From Micromonospora inyonensis (lineage in GTDB: Bacteria; Actinomycetota; Actinomycetes; Mycobacteriales; Micromonosporaceae): a DNA stretch of 64,000 nt. The notes under the pieces were generated by a model. That model did not search any database, was not told the DNA's origin, and saw nothing but the letters and a program-made list of their open reading frames with translations. Numbering within the stretch: the stretch's first letter is position 1; every line of letters begins with the position of its first letter. Location of the stretch: positions 3,472,001-3,536,000 of the forward strand of contig NZ_FMHU01000002.1 in the NCBI RefSeq assembly GCF_900091415.1. The letters are read 5' to 3'. Below are positions 45,320-54,804 of the stretch, piece by piece. Both the position numbers and the translations under genes were made by a program.

Positions 45320-46720
45320 TCAGCCCGGGAAGTCGCCCTCGCCGAACGGGCCCACCACGGCCAGCGACATGGGTCGGCTGAGCAGCTCGGCGGCGAGGGT
45401 GTTGACGTCGTCCACGGTGACCGCGTCCACCCGGGACAGCAGTTCGTCGACGGGCATCAGCTCGCCGTAGAGCAGTTCCCCCTTGGCCAGCCGGCTCATC
45501 CGGGAGCCGGTGTCCTCCAGGCCGAGCACGAAGGAGCCCTTGGACATGCCCTTGCCCCGGGCCACCTCGGCCCCGGTCAGCCCGTCCGCGGCCACCCGGC
45601 GCAGCTCGGCGCGGGCCAGCTCCAGCACCTCGTCCACCTTCCCGGGCGCGCAGCCGGCGTAGACGGCGAACAGCCCGGAGTCGGCGTACTGGCTGGCGTA
45701 GGAGTAGACCGAGTACGCCAGCCCGCGCTGCTCCCGGATCTCCTGGAACAGCCGGCTGGACATGCCGCCGCCGAGCACGTTGTTGAGCACGCCCAGGGCG
45801 AAACGACGCTCGTCCAGCCGGTCGATGCCGGGGCAGCCGAGGATCACGTGCGCCTGCTCGGTCTCCTTCGGCTCGACCACGGTGGTGGCGGACCTCGTCC
45901 GGACCGCCGGCCGGTTCGCCCGCTGCGGGGCCGGGGACGCCGGTTCCGTGTCCAGCGGCGTGTCGCGCAGCGCCTGCCGGACCAGCTTCACCACGGTGGC
46001 GTGGTCGAGGTTGCCGGCGGCGGCGACGACGATCTGCGGTGCGACGTACCGCTTCCGGTAGAAGCCCTGGATCTGCCGGCGGGTCATCGGGGTGACCGTC
46101 TCCTCGGTACCGGAGATCAGCCGGCCCAGCGGGTGGTCGCCGTAGACCGCCCGGGCGAAGATGTCGTGCACCTCGTCGCCGGGCTCGTCGTCGTGCATGG
46201 CGATCTCTTCGAGGATCACCCCGCGCTCGGTCTCGACGTCCGCCGCCTCGATCAGCGAGTCGGCGACCAGGTCGCACATCACGTCGATGGCCAGTGGCAG
46301 GTCCTCGTCGAGCACCCGGGCGTAGTAGCAGGTGTACTCCTTGGTGGTGAACGCGTTCGTCTCACCACCCACCGCCTCGATCTCGGCGGAGATGTCCAGC
46401 GCGGTCCGCTTGTGGGTGCCCTTGAAGAGCAGGTGCTCCAGGAAGTGCGCGGCACCGGACTGCGGGCCGGTCTCGTCCCGCGAGCCGACCGCCACCCAGA
46501 TCCCGAACGAGACGCTGCGCATCGCCGGGATCGCCTCGGTGAGCACGCGCAGCCCGCTGGGGAGCACGGTACGCCGTACCGTTCCGCCCAACGGGTCGTC
46601 GCTCAGTGTCCGGGTCACCGCCCGGGCGGCGGCGGTCGGCCGGTCGGCACCGGCGGCGCGGGCCCGGTGACCCGTACCCCGTCGGCCTGCGGGGAAGGTT
46701 GCGTGGTCGACCCGACTCAC
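45320..46720 (-). CDS. M16-family zinc metallopeptidase (PepR/processing-peptidase-like)
   Basis: 466-residue pitrilysin-type peptidase. The inverted zinc motif HxxEH is HFLEH at residues 92-96, and the distal Glu is in ETERGVILEEIAMHDD. The second, inactive domain carries the Arg-Tyr-type region (EIREQRGLAYSVYSYASQYADSGLFAVYAG). Equivalent to mycobacterial PepR (Rv2782c), next to pnp in the same order. GTG 46720 follows CAGGAG 11 nt upstream. Cytosolic; substrate unknown. Confidence 0.93.
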   Translation of the reverse strand: MSRVDHATFPAGRRGTGHRARAAGADRPTAAARAVTRTLSDDPLGGTVRRTVLPSGLRVLTEAIPAMRSVSFGIWVAVGSRDETGPQSGAAHFLEHLLFKGTHKRTALDISAEIEAVGGETNAFTTKEYTCYYARVLDEDLPLAIDVMCDLVADSLIEAADVETERGVILEEIAMHDDEPGDEVHDIFARAVYGDHPLGRLISGTEETVTPMTRRQIQGFYRKRYVAPQIVVAAAGNLDHATVVKLVRQALRDTPLDTEPASPAPQRANRPAVRTRSATTVVEPKETEQAHVILGCPGIDRLDERRFALGVLNNVLGGGMSSRLFQEIREQRGLAYSVYSYASQYADSGLFAVYAGCAPGKVDEVLELARAELRRVAADGLTGAEVARGKGMSKGSFVLGLEDTGSRMSRLAKGELLYGELMPVDELLSRVDAVTVDDVNTLAAELLSRPMSLAVVGPFGEGDFPG

Positions 46721-46773
46721 AGGTGGCTGGCTCCTGACTGGACGACGCCGGTGGGGGTGGTGCCGTGTCCTCC

Positions 46774-46812
46774 GACGAACCAGCCCGGCTCGGCGAGCCG
46801 GGCTGGTTCGTC
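46774..46812 (-). terminator. 18-bp hairpin terminator of pnp
   Basis: GACGAACCAGCCCGGCTC (46774-46791) pairs perfectly with 46795-46812 around a GGC loop, 17 nt past the pnp stop. The longest perfect 3-nt-loop stem noted in the window. Confidence 0.78.
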
Positions 46813-46829
46813 AGAACAGAACGGGTGGG

Positions 46830-49196
46830 TCAGCTGTGCCGGGTCCGGCGACGCGGACGGGAGTCGCCGCCCTCGCCACCCTCCCGGCGCGGGCGCTCGC
46901 CGCCCTCGCCGCCCTCGCCCCGGCTCGGGCGCTCGCCCCGGTCGCCACGCGGACCACGGTCACCCCGGTCCCGGCTGGCCGGACGCTCGCCCTCCTCGGC
47001 GGCGGCCGGCGCCTCGGCGCCCTCCGGACGGACCTTGTCCAGGTAGATCTTGCCGCGGGCATCGATGTCCGCGATCTCCACCTCGACCTTGTCGCCGACG
47101 TTGAGGAAGTCCTCGACCTTCTCGACCCGCTTGCCGTCGCCCACCTTGGAGATGTGCAGCAGGCCGTCGCGGCCCGGCAGGAGCGAGATGAAGGCCCCGA
47201 ACGCGGCGGTCTTGACCACCGTGCCGAGGAACCGCTCGCCCGCCTTCGGCAGGGTCGGGTTGGCGATGCCGTTGATCCGGTCGACCGCCGCCTGGGCGGA
47301 GGGGCCGTTGGTGGCACCGACGTAGATCGTGCCGTCGTCCTCGATGGAGATCTCGGCGCCGGTCTCGTCCTGGATGGCGTTGATGGTCTGGCCCTTCGGG
47401 CCGATCACCATGCCGATCTTGTCGACCGGGATCTTGACGGTGGTGACCCGCGGCGCGTACTCCGACATCGTGGCCGGGGCCTCGATCGCCGCCTGCATCA
47501 CGTCGAGGATGGTCTGCCGGGCCTCGTGCGCCTGCTGGAGCGCGGCGGCCAGCACGTCCGACGGGATGCCGTCGAGCTTGGTGTCGAGCTGGAGCGCGGT
47601 GACGAAGTCCCGGGTGCCGGCGACCTTGAAGTCCATGTCACCGAAGGCGTCCTCGGCACCGAGGATGTCGGTCAGCGTCACGTACTCGGTCTTGCCCTCG
47701 ACCTCGTCGGAGATGAGGCCCATGGCGATGCCGGCGACCGGAGCCTTCAACGGCACACCCGCCGAGAGCAGGCCCAGGGTGGAGGCGCAGACCGAACCCA
47801 TCGACGTCGAGCCGTTCGAGCCGAGCGCCTCGGAGACCTGCCGGATGGCGTACGGGAACTCCTCGCGCGACGGCAGCACCGGGATCAGCGCCCGCTCGGC
47901 CAGCGCGCCGTGGCCGATCTCGCGCCGCTTCGGCGAGCCGACCCGGCCGGTCTCACCGGTCGAGTACGGCGGGAAGTTGTAGTTGTGCATGTAGCGCTTG
48001 CGCGTCTCCGGCGCGAGCGTGTCCAGCATCTGCTCCATGCGCAGCATGTTCAGCGTGGTGACGCCGAGGATCTGCGTCTCGCCCCGCTCGAAGAGCGCCG
48101 AGCCGTGCACCCGGGGCAGCACCCCGACCTCGGCGGTCAGCGGACGGATGTCGCGCGGGCCCCGGCCGTCGATGCGGACCTGCTCGCGCAGCACCCGGTT
48201 GCGCACCTCGGACTTGGTCAGCGAGCGGAAGGCGGCGCTGAGTTCCTTCTCCCGGCCCTCGAAGCGCGGGCCGAGCTCCTCGGCGACCTTGGCCTTGATC
48301 CGGTCCAGAGCCTCCTCGCGGTCGGCCTTGCCAGCGATCTTGAGAGCCTCGGCGACCTCGGCGCGGACCAGGTCGGCCACCGCCGCGAAGACGTCCTCCT
48401 GGTAGTCCAGGAAGACCGGGAACTCGGCGACCGGCTTCGCGGCCACCTCGGCCAGCTCGCTCTGCGCCCGGCACAGCTCACGGATGGCCGGCTTGGCGGC
48501 CTCCAGGCCGCTGGCGACGACCTCCTCGGTCGGGGCGGTCGCGCCACCGGCGACCAGCGCCACGGTGTGCTCGGTGGCCTCGGCCTCGACCATCATGATC
48601 GCGACGTCGCCGTCGGCCAGCGCCCGGCCGGCGACCACCATGTCGAAGGTGGCCCGGGCCAGCTCGTCGCGGGTCGGGAAGGCGACCCACTGACCGTCGA
48701 CGTGCGCCATCCGGGTCGCCCCGATCGGGCCGGAGAACGGCAGGCCGGAGAGCTTGGTCGACATCGACGCGGCGTTGATCGCCACCACGTCGTACGGGTG
48801 CTGCGGGTCGAGCGCCAGGATGGTCTCGACGACCTGGACCTCGTTGCGCAGGCCCTTGACGAACGACGGGCGCAACGGCCGGTCGATCAGCCGGCAGGTG
48901 AGGATCGCGTCCTCGCTGGGCCGGCCCTCGCGGCGGAAGAACGAGCCGGGGATCCGGCCCGCGGCGTACATCCGCTCCTCGACGTCGACGGTCAGCGGGA
49001 AGAAGTCGAACTGCTCCTTCGGCTGCTTGCCGGCCGTGGTGGCGGAGAGGACGACCGTCTCGCCGAGCTGGGCGATGACGGAACCGGCGGCCTGCCGGGC
49101 GAGCCGGCCGGTGGAGAAGGTGATCTCGCGGGTGCCGAGGGCACCGTTGTCGATCACGGCGGTACGGGATTCGGTGCCGAGTCGGTTCTCGGTCAT
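46830..49196 (-). CDS. pnp: polyribonucleotide nucleotidyltransferase
   Basis: 788 residues. Two RNase PH domains (the second with [25 protein letters not shown] and [19 protein letters not shown]) are separated by a helical linker. Then come a KH domain ([26 protein letters not shown]) and an S1 domain ([33 protein letters not shown]). A roughly 45-residue Arg/Gly/Glu tail resembles RNA-binding extensions of degradosome proteins. It performs phosphorolytic 3'-5' decay and, in actinobacteria, tailing. Together with RNase J it covers RNA turnover. ATG 49196. Confidence 0.97.
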   Translation of the reverse strand: MTENRLGTESRTAVIDNGALGTREITFSTGRLARQAAGSVIAQLGETVVLSATTAGKQPKEQFDFFPLTVDVEERMYAAGRIPGSFFRREGRPSEDAILTCRLIDRPLRPSFVKGLRNEVQVVETILALDPQHPYDVVAINAASMSTKLSGLPFSGPIGATRMAHVDGQWVAFPTRDELARATFDMVVAGRALADGDVAIMMVEAEATEHTVALVAGGATAPTEEVVASGLEAAKPAIRELCRAQSELAEVAAKPVAEFPVFLDYQEDVFAAVADLVRAEVAEALKIAGKADREEALDRIKAKVAEELGPRFEGREKELSAAFRSLTKSEVRNRVLREQVRIDGRGPRDIRPLTAEVGVLPRVHGSALFERGETQILGVTTLNMLRMEQMLDTLAPETRKRYMHNYNFPPYSTGETGRVGSPKRREIGHGALAERALIPVLPSREEFPYAIRQVSEALGSNGSTSMGSVCASTLGLLSAGVPLKAPVAGIAMGLISDEVEGKTEYVTLTDILGAEDAFGDMDFKVAGTRDFVTALQLDTKLDGIPSDVLAAALQQAHEARQTILDVMQAAIEAPATMSEYAPRVTTVKIPVDKIGMVIGPKGQTINAIQDETGAEISIEDDGTIYVGATNGPSAQAAVDRINGIANPTLPKAGERFLGTVVKTAAFGAFISLLPGRDGLLHISKVGDGKRVEKVEDFLNVGDKVEVEIADIDARGKIYLDKVRPEGAEAPAAAEEGERPASRDRGDRGPRGDRGERPSRGEGGEGGERPRREGGEGGDSRPRRRTRHS

Positions 49197-49393
49197 GGGT
49201 AGGTCTTACTCCTCACGTCGGGGGCCCACGACGCGCGGAAGCTGCTCAGACGGCCGGTCTTCGATCGAAGCGCCCGGGGGCCGGCGGATTCGACGCCGGG
49301 GATCCCGGGGGCCACTACCGGAGACCGGTACGCTGACCGGCTCCCGTCTCGGGTGGTCGCGCGGCCCTGGATTGTCGGTTGGTGACGCCGGTC

Positions 49394-49422
49394 GGGGGAG
49401 TGACCCGGTTGGTCACTCCCCC
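49394..49422 (-). terminator. hairpin terminator of rpsO
   Basis: GGGGGAGTGACC (49394-49405) pairs perfectly with GGTCACTCCCCC (49411-49422) around CGGTT, 6 nt past the rpsO stop. Confidence 0.72.
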
Positions 49423-49428
49423 GTCACG

Positions 49429-49698
49429 TCACCGGCGCAGGCCGAGCCGCTCGATGAGCGACCGGTAGCGGTTGATGTCCTTCTTCTGGACGTAGTTGAG
49501 CAGCCGACGGCGACGGCCGACCAGCAGCAGCAGCCCACGACGGCTGTGGTGGTCGTGCTTGTGCACCTTCAGGTGCTCGGTGAGCTCGGCGATCCGCTTG
49601 GTGAGCACCGCCACCTGGACCTCGGGGGAACCGGTGTCCCCCTCGGCGGTCGCGTACTCCGCGCGGATCTTGGCCTTGGCTTCCTGGTCGAGCGCCAT
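49429..49698 (-). CDS. rpsO: 30S ribosomal protein S15
   Basis: 89 residues, full length, with the S15 core [53 protein letters not shown] split across three helices. ATG 49698 with GGGAG 3 nt upstream. A TAGTCT -10-like hexamer at 49831-49836 implies a leader of about 120 nt containing a CCCGTACGGG palindrome, long enough for S15 autoregulation. Order ribF-rpsO-pnp is as in many bacteria. Confidence 0.97.
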   Translation of the reverse strand: MALDQEAKAKIRAEYATAEGDTGSPEVQVAVLTKRIAELTEHLKVHKHDHHSRRGLLLLVGRRRRLLNYVQKKDINRYRSLIERLGLRR

Positions 49699-49888
49699 GT
49701 TCTCCCTGTTTCGATGGGTTGTTCGTCAGGATCCGCCCGTCCCGTACGGGATCGGAAGCGGAGGCGAACCTCGCACCCGCGGCGTCGAGCAGGCGCGCGA
49801 GGCCCCACGTCGTTGAATGACGTTTCCGCCAGACTACCAGCATCCCGGGAAGCCACCCGCCGAAGGGCCGCGGGACGCGTCCGTCCGC

Positions 49889-50818
49889 TCAGCCCAGCGC
49901 CGCGCGGGTACGCGCGACGTCCTCGTTCATCTGCGCGACGAGCGGCTCGATCGCGTCGTACCGGCGCTGCTCACGCAGGTGTGCCACGAAGTCCAGCGCG
50001 AGCCGCTCGCCGTAGAGGTCCCCGCTGAAGTCCAGCGCGTACGCCTCGACCCGACGCTCACGGCCGGAGAAGGTCGGGTTGGTGCCGATGGAGACCGCCG
50101 CCGCGAGCGGTTCCGACCGGCCCCGCCAGCTCAGCCGGGCGGCGTAGATGCCGTCGGCGGGCACCGCCGCGTACCGGTGGCAGAGCAGGTTGGCGGTGGG
50201 GAACCCCAGTTCCCGGCCGCGCTGGTCCCCCCGGACCACCACCCCCTCCAGCCGGTGCGGGCGACCGAGCGCCGCCGCGGCCGGCCCGACGTCGCCGGCG
50301 GCGACGCAGGCCCGGATGTACGTCGAGGAGAAGACCGTGCCGTCCGCGGCGACCAGGGGCGCGCCCTCGACGGCGAACCCGAACGTCCGGCCGAGTCGTT
50401 CCAGCAGCGCCACGTCACCGGCGGCCCGGTGGCCGAAACGGAAGTTCTCGCCGACCACCACCAGCGCGGCGTGCAGGTGTTCCACCAGGATGTCGTGCAC
50501 GAACTGCTCGGCCGGCAGCCGGGAGAACTCGGGCGTGAAGGGCACCACGCAGAGCACGTCCACGCCGAGCGCCTCGACCAGTTCGGCCTTGCGCGCCGGC
50601 TCGGTGAGCACCGCCGGATGGGATCCGGGGCGGACGACCTCGGCCGGGTGCGGGTCGAAGGTCACCACCACCGACCTGACGCCCAACTCCCGGGCCCGTG
50701 CCACGGCGTGGCCGATGGTGGCCTGGTGACCGCGGTGCACCCCGTCGAAGACGCCGATGGTGACCACCGAACGCCCCCAGCCCCCGGGCACCGCCTCGTA
50801 ACCCCGCCAGCGCTGCAT
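49889..50818 (-). CDS. ribF: bifunctional riboflavin kinase/FAD synthetase
   Basis: 309 residues. The N-terminal FMN adenylyltransferase domain has VTIGVFDGVHRGHQATI and, later, FSSTYIRACVAAGD. The C-terminal flavokinase domain has LGFPTANLLCHRYAAVPADGIYA and FSGDLYGERLALDFVAHLRE. It makes FMN and FAD from riboflavin. ATG 50818 has GGAGGAGAG directly upstream. Preceded by truB, as in other actinobacteria. Confidence 0.96.
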   Translation of the reverse strand: MQRWRGYEAVPGGWGRSVVTIGVFDGVHRGHQATIGHAVARARELGVRSVVVTFDPHPAEVVRPGSHPAVLTEPARKAELVEALGVDVLCVVPFTPEFSRLPAEQFVHDILVEHLHAALVVVGENFRFGHRAAGDVALLERLGRTFGFAVEGAPLVAADGTVFSSTYIRACVAAGDVGPAAAALGRPHRLEGVVVRGDQRGRELGFPTANLLCHRYAAVPADGIYAARLSWRGRSEPLAAAVSIGTNPTFSGRERRVEAYALDFSGDLYGERLALDFVAHLREQRRYDAIEPLVAQMNEDVARTRAALG

Positions 50819-50866
50819 CTCTCTCCTCCCCTGCCGCACCGGTGTCGGCCGGTGCGGTCCCCGGCG

Positions 50867-51751
50867 TCAGGCCGGGGCGAGCACGATCTCCGCGCGGGCC
50901 CGGCCCTCCCGCTCGCTGACGATAGCGATCAGCTCCCCGGCGGGGCCGAAGACCGCGTAGGGGCCGGCGATGCCGGCCGGGACCAACGGTCCACCGTGGG
51001 AGAGCACCCGGGCCTCGTCACCGCTGGCGTCCCGGCGCGGAAAGAACCGGTCGGCCGCCGCCGCGAGCGGGAGCGGGACCACGTCGGGGGCCCGCTGTTC
51101 CAGCTCCGGCAGGGTCGCCGCCTCGGCCAGCGTGAACCCGCCGACCGCGGTCCGGCGCAGCGCGGTGAGATGCCCACCGACGCCCAGCGCGAGGCCGGCG
51201 TCCCGGGCGATGGCCCGGATGTACGTGCCGGAGGAGCAGGTGACGTCGACGTCCACGTCGACCAGGTCCGGCGCGCCGCGACGGACGGCGAGCACGGCCA
51301 GCCGGGAGACGGTGACCCGGCGGGCGGCCAGCGCCACGGTCTCGCCGTCCCGGACCCGCTTGTAGGCCCGCTGGCCGTCCACCTTGATGGCGCTGACCGC
51401 GCTCGGCACCTGGTCGATCTCGCCGGTGAGGGCGGCCAGGGCGGACCGGACCGCCTCGTCGGTCACTCCGGCGGCGGAGGTGGTGGCGGTGACCTCCCCC
51501 TCGGCGTCGTCGGTGACCGTGGTCTGCCCGAGCCGGATGGTGGCGGTGTAGCTCTTCGTCGCGCCGATCACGTACGTGAGCAGCCGGGTGGCCCGGCCGA
51601 CCCCGATGACCAGCACCCCGGTGGCCATCGGGTCGAGCGTGCCGCCGTGCCCCACCCGCCGGGTGCGGGCCAGCCGCCGGATCCGTGCCACCACGTCGTG
51701 GGACGTCATGCCACCGGGCTTGTCGACCACGATCAGACCGTCTGCGCTCAC
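50867..51751 (-). CDS. truB: tRNA pseudouridine(55) synthase
   Basis: 294 residues. LIVVDKPGGMTSHDVV, the catalytic-Asp motif GHGGTLDPMATGVLVIGVGRATRL, and AYKRVRDGETV are diagnostic. It makes pseudouridine 55 in the T loop of tRNAs. GTG 51751 (VSADGLIVVDKPGG) fits the family start; CAGGCT lies 8 nt upstream as a weak leaderless signal. In-frame extension upstream to 51979 has no support. Confidence 0.95.
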   Translation of the reverse strand: MSADGLIVVDKPGGMTSHDVVARIRRLARTRRVGHGGTLDPMATGVLVIGVGRATRLLTYVIGATKSYTATIRLGQTTVTDDAEGEVTATTSAAGVTDEAVRSALAALTGEIDQVPSAVSAIKVDGQRAYKRVRDGETVALAARRVTVSRLAVLAVRRGAPDLVDVDVDVTCSSGTYIRAIARDAGLALGVGGHLTALRRTAVGGFTLAEAATLPELEQRAPDVVPLPLAAAADRFFPRRDASGDEARVLSHGGPLVPAGIAGPYAVFGPAGELIAIVSEREGRARAEIVLAPA

Positions 51752-51953
51752 GTCGGCCAAGCCTGCCAGACCGTCCGGGACCGGTCCGCGCCGGACCGCC
51801 CGCCGGGAGCCGGGCGGTCCGCGCCGACGAAAGCAGCCGGCCGGCCGGCGCGTAGGGTCGGAAACGGGACGGCGGAGACCGCGATGCGGTGCCATCATCA
51901 GGCACCCGCTTCCCGTGCGTGGAGCGGACCGACCGGTCACAGAGGAGCCCCCG

Positions 51954-52280
51954 ATGTCCACTGCGTACGACACCAACACCGACGGGCCGGACCGGGCCGA
52001 CCCGCCGGCCCGGTCGCGCCCGACCGGTCAGCCGTCGCAGCTGCCCGACTGGATGCGCGACCCGCCGCCGGCCCGGCTCACCCTCGGCGACCGGGTCACC
52101 GCCAGGCTGCTGCGAGTGCCGGGAGCACCCCGGTTACGGCATGCCTGGTGGATGTGGCGGGACCGGCAACGGCTGCACCAGCGCTTTCCGAACTCCTTCA
52201 AGATCGTGGCCTTCTTCGTCTCCTGGGGGCTCGCCGTGGCCCTGCTGCTCGCCGCGTACGCCCTCTTCTCGCTGGCCTGA
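51954..52280 (+). CDS. small single-helix membrane protein
   Basis: 108 residues. A polar, Pro/Asp-rich N-terminus (DWMRDPPPARLTLGDRVTARLL) is followed by an Arg/Trp-rich segment (LRHAWWMWRDRQRLHQRFPN), then one C-terminal helix (IVAFFVSWGLAVALLLAAYALFSLA). The tail-anchored layout suggests a cytosolic domain on the membrane. No family recognised. ATG 51954 with AGAGGAG 5-7 nt upstream. Divergent from truB. Confidence 0.75.
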   Translation: MSTAYDTNTDGPDRADPPARSRPTGQPSQLPDWMRDPPPARLTLGDRVTARLLRVPGAPRLRHAWWMWRDRQRLHQRFPNSFKIVAFFVSWGLAVALLLAAYALFSLA

Positions 52281-52307
52281 CGACGCCAGGTCCACGCGGC
52301 CGGGCGG

Positions 52308-53630
52308 TCAGCGGACGCCGGTCACCGCCCAGCGCCCGGAGCGCAGCCGCAGCGCCAGCGCGACCAGCCGGATCACGACGAACAGGGTGAGACCCGCCCA
52401 GATGCCGCCGAGGCCCAGGTCGAACGCGTAGGTGAACCAGATCGCCGGCAGGAATCCGCCGAGGCCGGCGACCACGGCCAGGTTGCGCAGGTAGCGGACG
52501 TCCCCCGCGCCGATCAGCACCCCGTCGAGGGCGAACACCACGCCACCGAGCGGCTGGATCACCACGAACCACGGCCAGATCGCCGCGGCCTGCTCGCGCA
52601 CCTGGGGATCGGAGCTGAACAGGGCCGGGACCAGGTTCGCGCCGACGGCGATGACCAGCGCGAACGCCAGTCCGCAGACCCCGCCGAGCAGGCCGATCCG
52701 GCGGGCCAGCGCGCGGGCGCCGGCCTCGTCCCCGGCGCCGAGCGCCGCCCCGACCAGCGCCTGGGCGGTGATGGCGAGGGCGTCGAGCAGCAGCACGGTG
52801 AAGAACCAGAGCTGCACGACGATCTGGTGCGCGCCGACCGCGGCGGCACCGAACCGCGCGGCGACGGCCGTCGCGGAGAGGAAGCTGGCCTGGAAGGCGA
52901 CGCCCCGGACGAGCAGGTCCCGGCTGAGGGCCAACTGGTGGCGGATGACCGTCGGCCGGGGTCGCAACGACACCCGCTCGCCGACCAGCGCCGTGACGAA
53001 CAGGACACCGCAGAGGGTCTGCGCGACGACGTTGGCCACCGCCGAGCCGACCAGACCCATCCCGACCGGATAGACCAGCAGCGGGCAGAGCAGCGCGGAG
53101 AGCAGGTTGGGACCGAGCACGTACCACAGCGGGCGCCGGGTGTCCTGGACGCCGCGCAGCCAGCCATTGCCCGCAGCGGCCAGGAGCAGGCCGGGCGCGC
53201 CGAGGGCCGCGATCCGCAGCCACTGCGCGGCCGCGTCGGCCACGTCGCCCGCCGACCCGGCCAGGGCACGCGCCAGCGGTCCGGCCAGGACCTGCATGCC
53301 GAGCGCGACAATCAGCCCGCCGGTGAGGGCGAGCCAGGACGACTGGACTCCCTCGGCCACCGCGGCGGCCCGGTCACCGGCGCCGAAGCGACGGGCCGAC
53401 CGGCCGGTGGTGCCGTAGGCCAGGACGCTGCCGAGCCAGGCGATCAGGGTGAGCACCGTCCCGCCGACCGCGACGGCGGCCAGCGGCAACCGGCCGAGGT
53501 GGCCGACCACGGCCGTGTCGACCAGGACGTAGAGCGGTTCGGCGGCGAGCACGACCAGCGCCGGCAGGGCCAGCCCGGCGATCCGCCGCGCCGACGCCAC
53601 CGGTGCCGCGGGGGTGGCGGAGGCGGTCAC
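52308..53630 (-). CDS. MATE-family efflux protein (DinF-like)
   Basis: 440 residues with twelve hydrophobic helices in two related halves (LALPALVVLAAEPLYVLVDTAVVGHLG and later VRGVAFQASFLSATAVAARFGAAAVGAHQIVVQLWFF). The N-terminal Asp in LVDTAVVG and the GLRGxQDT-like segment WLRGVQDTRRPL are typical of DinF/NorM-type MATE exporters, driven by Na+ or H+. Substrate unknown. GTG 53630 is positioned 6 nt after a minus-strand CAGGAT. Confidence 0.92.
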   Translation of the reverse strand: MTASATPAAPVASARRIAGLALPALVVLAAEPLYVLVDTAVVGHLGRLPLAAVAVGGTVLTLIAWLGSVLAYGTTGRSARRFGAGDRAAAVAEGVQSSWLALTGGLIVALGMQVLAGPLARALAGSAGDVADAAAQWLRIAALGAPGLLLAAAGNGWLRGVQDTRRPLWYVLGPNLLSALLCPLLVYPVGMGLVGSAVANVVAQTLCGVLFVTALVGERVSLRPRPTVIRHQLALSRDLLVRGVAFQASFLSATAVAARFGAAAVGAHQIVVQLWFFTVLLLDALAITAQALVGAALGAGDEAGARALARRIGLLGGVCGLAFALVIAVGANLVPALFSSDPQVREQAAAIWPWFVVIQPLGGVVFALDGVLIGAGDVRYLRNLAVVAGLGGFLPAIWFTYAFDLGLGGIWAGLTLFVVIRLVALALRLRSGRWAVTGVR

Positions 53631-53642
53631 CGCCCGATCCTG
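53631..53642 (-). promoter_or_regulatory. leaderless-type promoter of MATE gene
   Basis: Minus-strand CAGGAT (53637-53642), 6 nt, then GTG 53630. Confidence 0.45.
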
Positions 53643-53788
53643 GCATGCCCCGCGTAACGTTTACAACTCTGCTCGCCCCTTACCGTCCCGCCGGCCGGGG
53701 CCCCCGCCGCTCACGTGACCGTCACCGGCCGCACGGAGGGCCGCCCAGCGTCCGGGCGACCCGTGAGCGCGCGAGCGGGTCGGACGGG

Positions 53789-53878
53789 CTACTGACGGGT
53801 GTCCATGGAGGTCTGGAGGGCGCGACGGGCCTGCTCACGAGCCTCGTCGACGGTCTCGGGCTGGGGCTTGGTCGGCAT
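53789..53878 (-). CDS. 29-residue small ORF
   Basis: An ATG at 53878 opens a 30-codon frame ending in TAG, with a good ribosome-binding site (GGAAGGGA about 7 nt upstream). The peptide starts MPTKPQPETVDEAREQAR and ends LQTSMDTRQ: one charged amphipathic helix without a signal. No other gene fills 53643-54135, so this is the best coding candidate in about 490 bp; nothing recognisable was seen in the remaining 257 bp to its right. Confidence 0.5.
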   Translation of the reverse strand: MPTKPQPETVDEAREQARRALQTSMDTRQ

Positions 53879-54135
53879 GACGGTTCCCTTCCAGGGGAGG
53901 CACGCGTCGACGACGCGGCACACGTGGGCGTTCCTGCTGGACCCCCCGCCAGCGGCCGGGGGTGACCGGCTCGGCTGGCCCGGGCAGCGTGGCCCGGGGT
54001 CGGTTCGACCCTGGAGGGAGGTGGCGTCCGGTGGGAGCCACCACCAGTGGGCGACGCCAGCAGTACGCGCCGGCCCGCACCCAAGCTATCGTTAAGTTCC
54101 ACATGTTGCCCACGCTTCCCAACACGTGGACGCGG

Positions 54136-54348
54136 TCAGCGGGCGAAGAAGTGCCAGCCGAGCCACCACCAGAAGCCGAAGAGGCCGATCCGCCCCACCG
54201 GCACCGCGCCGACCTCGTACTGCATGACGTACGCGCAGACGTCACCGAACGACGGCACCCGCGAGCCCTCCCGGCGGGCCGCCCACTCGACTGCGGCGAG
54301 CAGCACCAGCGAGGCCAGGAAGCCGCCGATGGCCAGGGCCCGCATCAT
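54136..54348 (-). CDS. small two-helix membrane protein (DUF6186-like)
   Basis: 70 residues with two hydrophobic stretches (ALAIGGFLASLVLLAAVEWAA and IGLFGFWWWLGWHFFA) joined by a short loop GSRVPSFGDVCAYVMQYEVGAVPVG. It resembles the small actinobacterial DUF6186 proteins, tentatively. Its ATG overlaps the TGA of the upstream gene (ATGA), so the two are translationally coupled. Confidence 0.72.
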   Translation of the reverse strand: MMRALAIGGFLASLVLLAAVEWAARREGSRVPSFGDVCAYVMQYEVGAVPVGRIGLFGFWWWLGWHFFAR

Positions 54349-54752
54349 CGCCGCACCAGGCCCCAGAACGCCGCCAGCCAGGCGAACCAGGCAGCCGTCC
54401 GGACCACCGGGTCCTCCAGCAGGGGATCGGCCAGGCGGGAGAAGGTGGGGAAGTCGTCGCCGGCCGCCGCGACGAAGGTGACCCCCTCGAACACCCCGAA
54501 GACCACCACCGGCAGCGCCCACCAGATCGCGCCCGAGCGCAGCCGCTCCGGCGCGGGGCGACGCGGCACCCGGTGGCTCAGCCCGAGCCAGACCAGCACC
54601 CCGCCGGTACCGAGGGTGTAGAGGTTCGCCGACGTCGAGAAGGAGGGGAACTGGCCGCCCACCAGAGACAGGAAGGCGAGTACCGGAACGACCACCACCG
54701 GACGGTCCCAGGCCCGGGGTGCCTCGGCGGCAATCTCGTGGGGCTGCTCCAT
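54345..54752 (-). CDS. membrane protein of unknown function
   Basis: 135 residues with four hydrophobic segments (PVVVVPVLAFLSLVGGQF, LYTLGTGGVLVWLGLSH, IWWALPVVVFGVFEGVTFV, TAAWFAWLAAFWGLV). The segment FPSFSTSANLYTLGTGG between helices 1 and 2 is Ser/Thr-rich. No family recognised. ATG 54752 with GGGGAG 9 nt upstream. Coupled through ATGA to the 70-residue membrane protein downstream, suggesting a two-component membrane assembly. Confidence 0.75.
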   Translation of the reverse strand: MEQPHEIAAEAPRAWDRPVVVVPVLAFLSLVGGQFPSFSTSANLYTLGTGGVLVWLGLSHRVPRRPAPERLRSGAIWWALPVVVFGVFEGVTFVAAAGDDFPTFSRLADPLLEDPVVRTAAWFAWLAAFWGLVRR

Positions 54753-54804
54753 CCCGCGATTCTCCCCTTCCGTCACGCAGCGGGAAGGCCGACACTCCCC
54801 GCGA

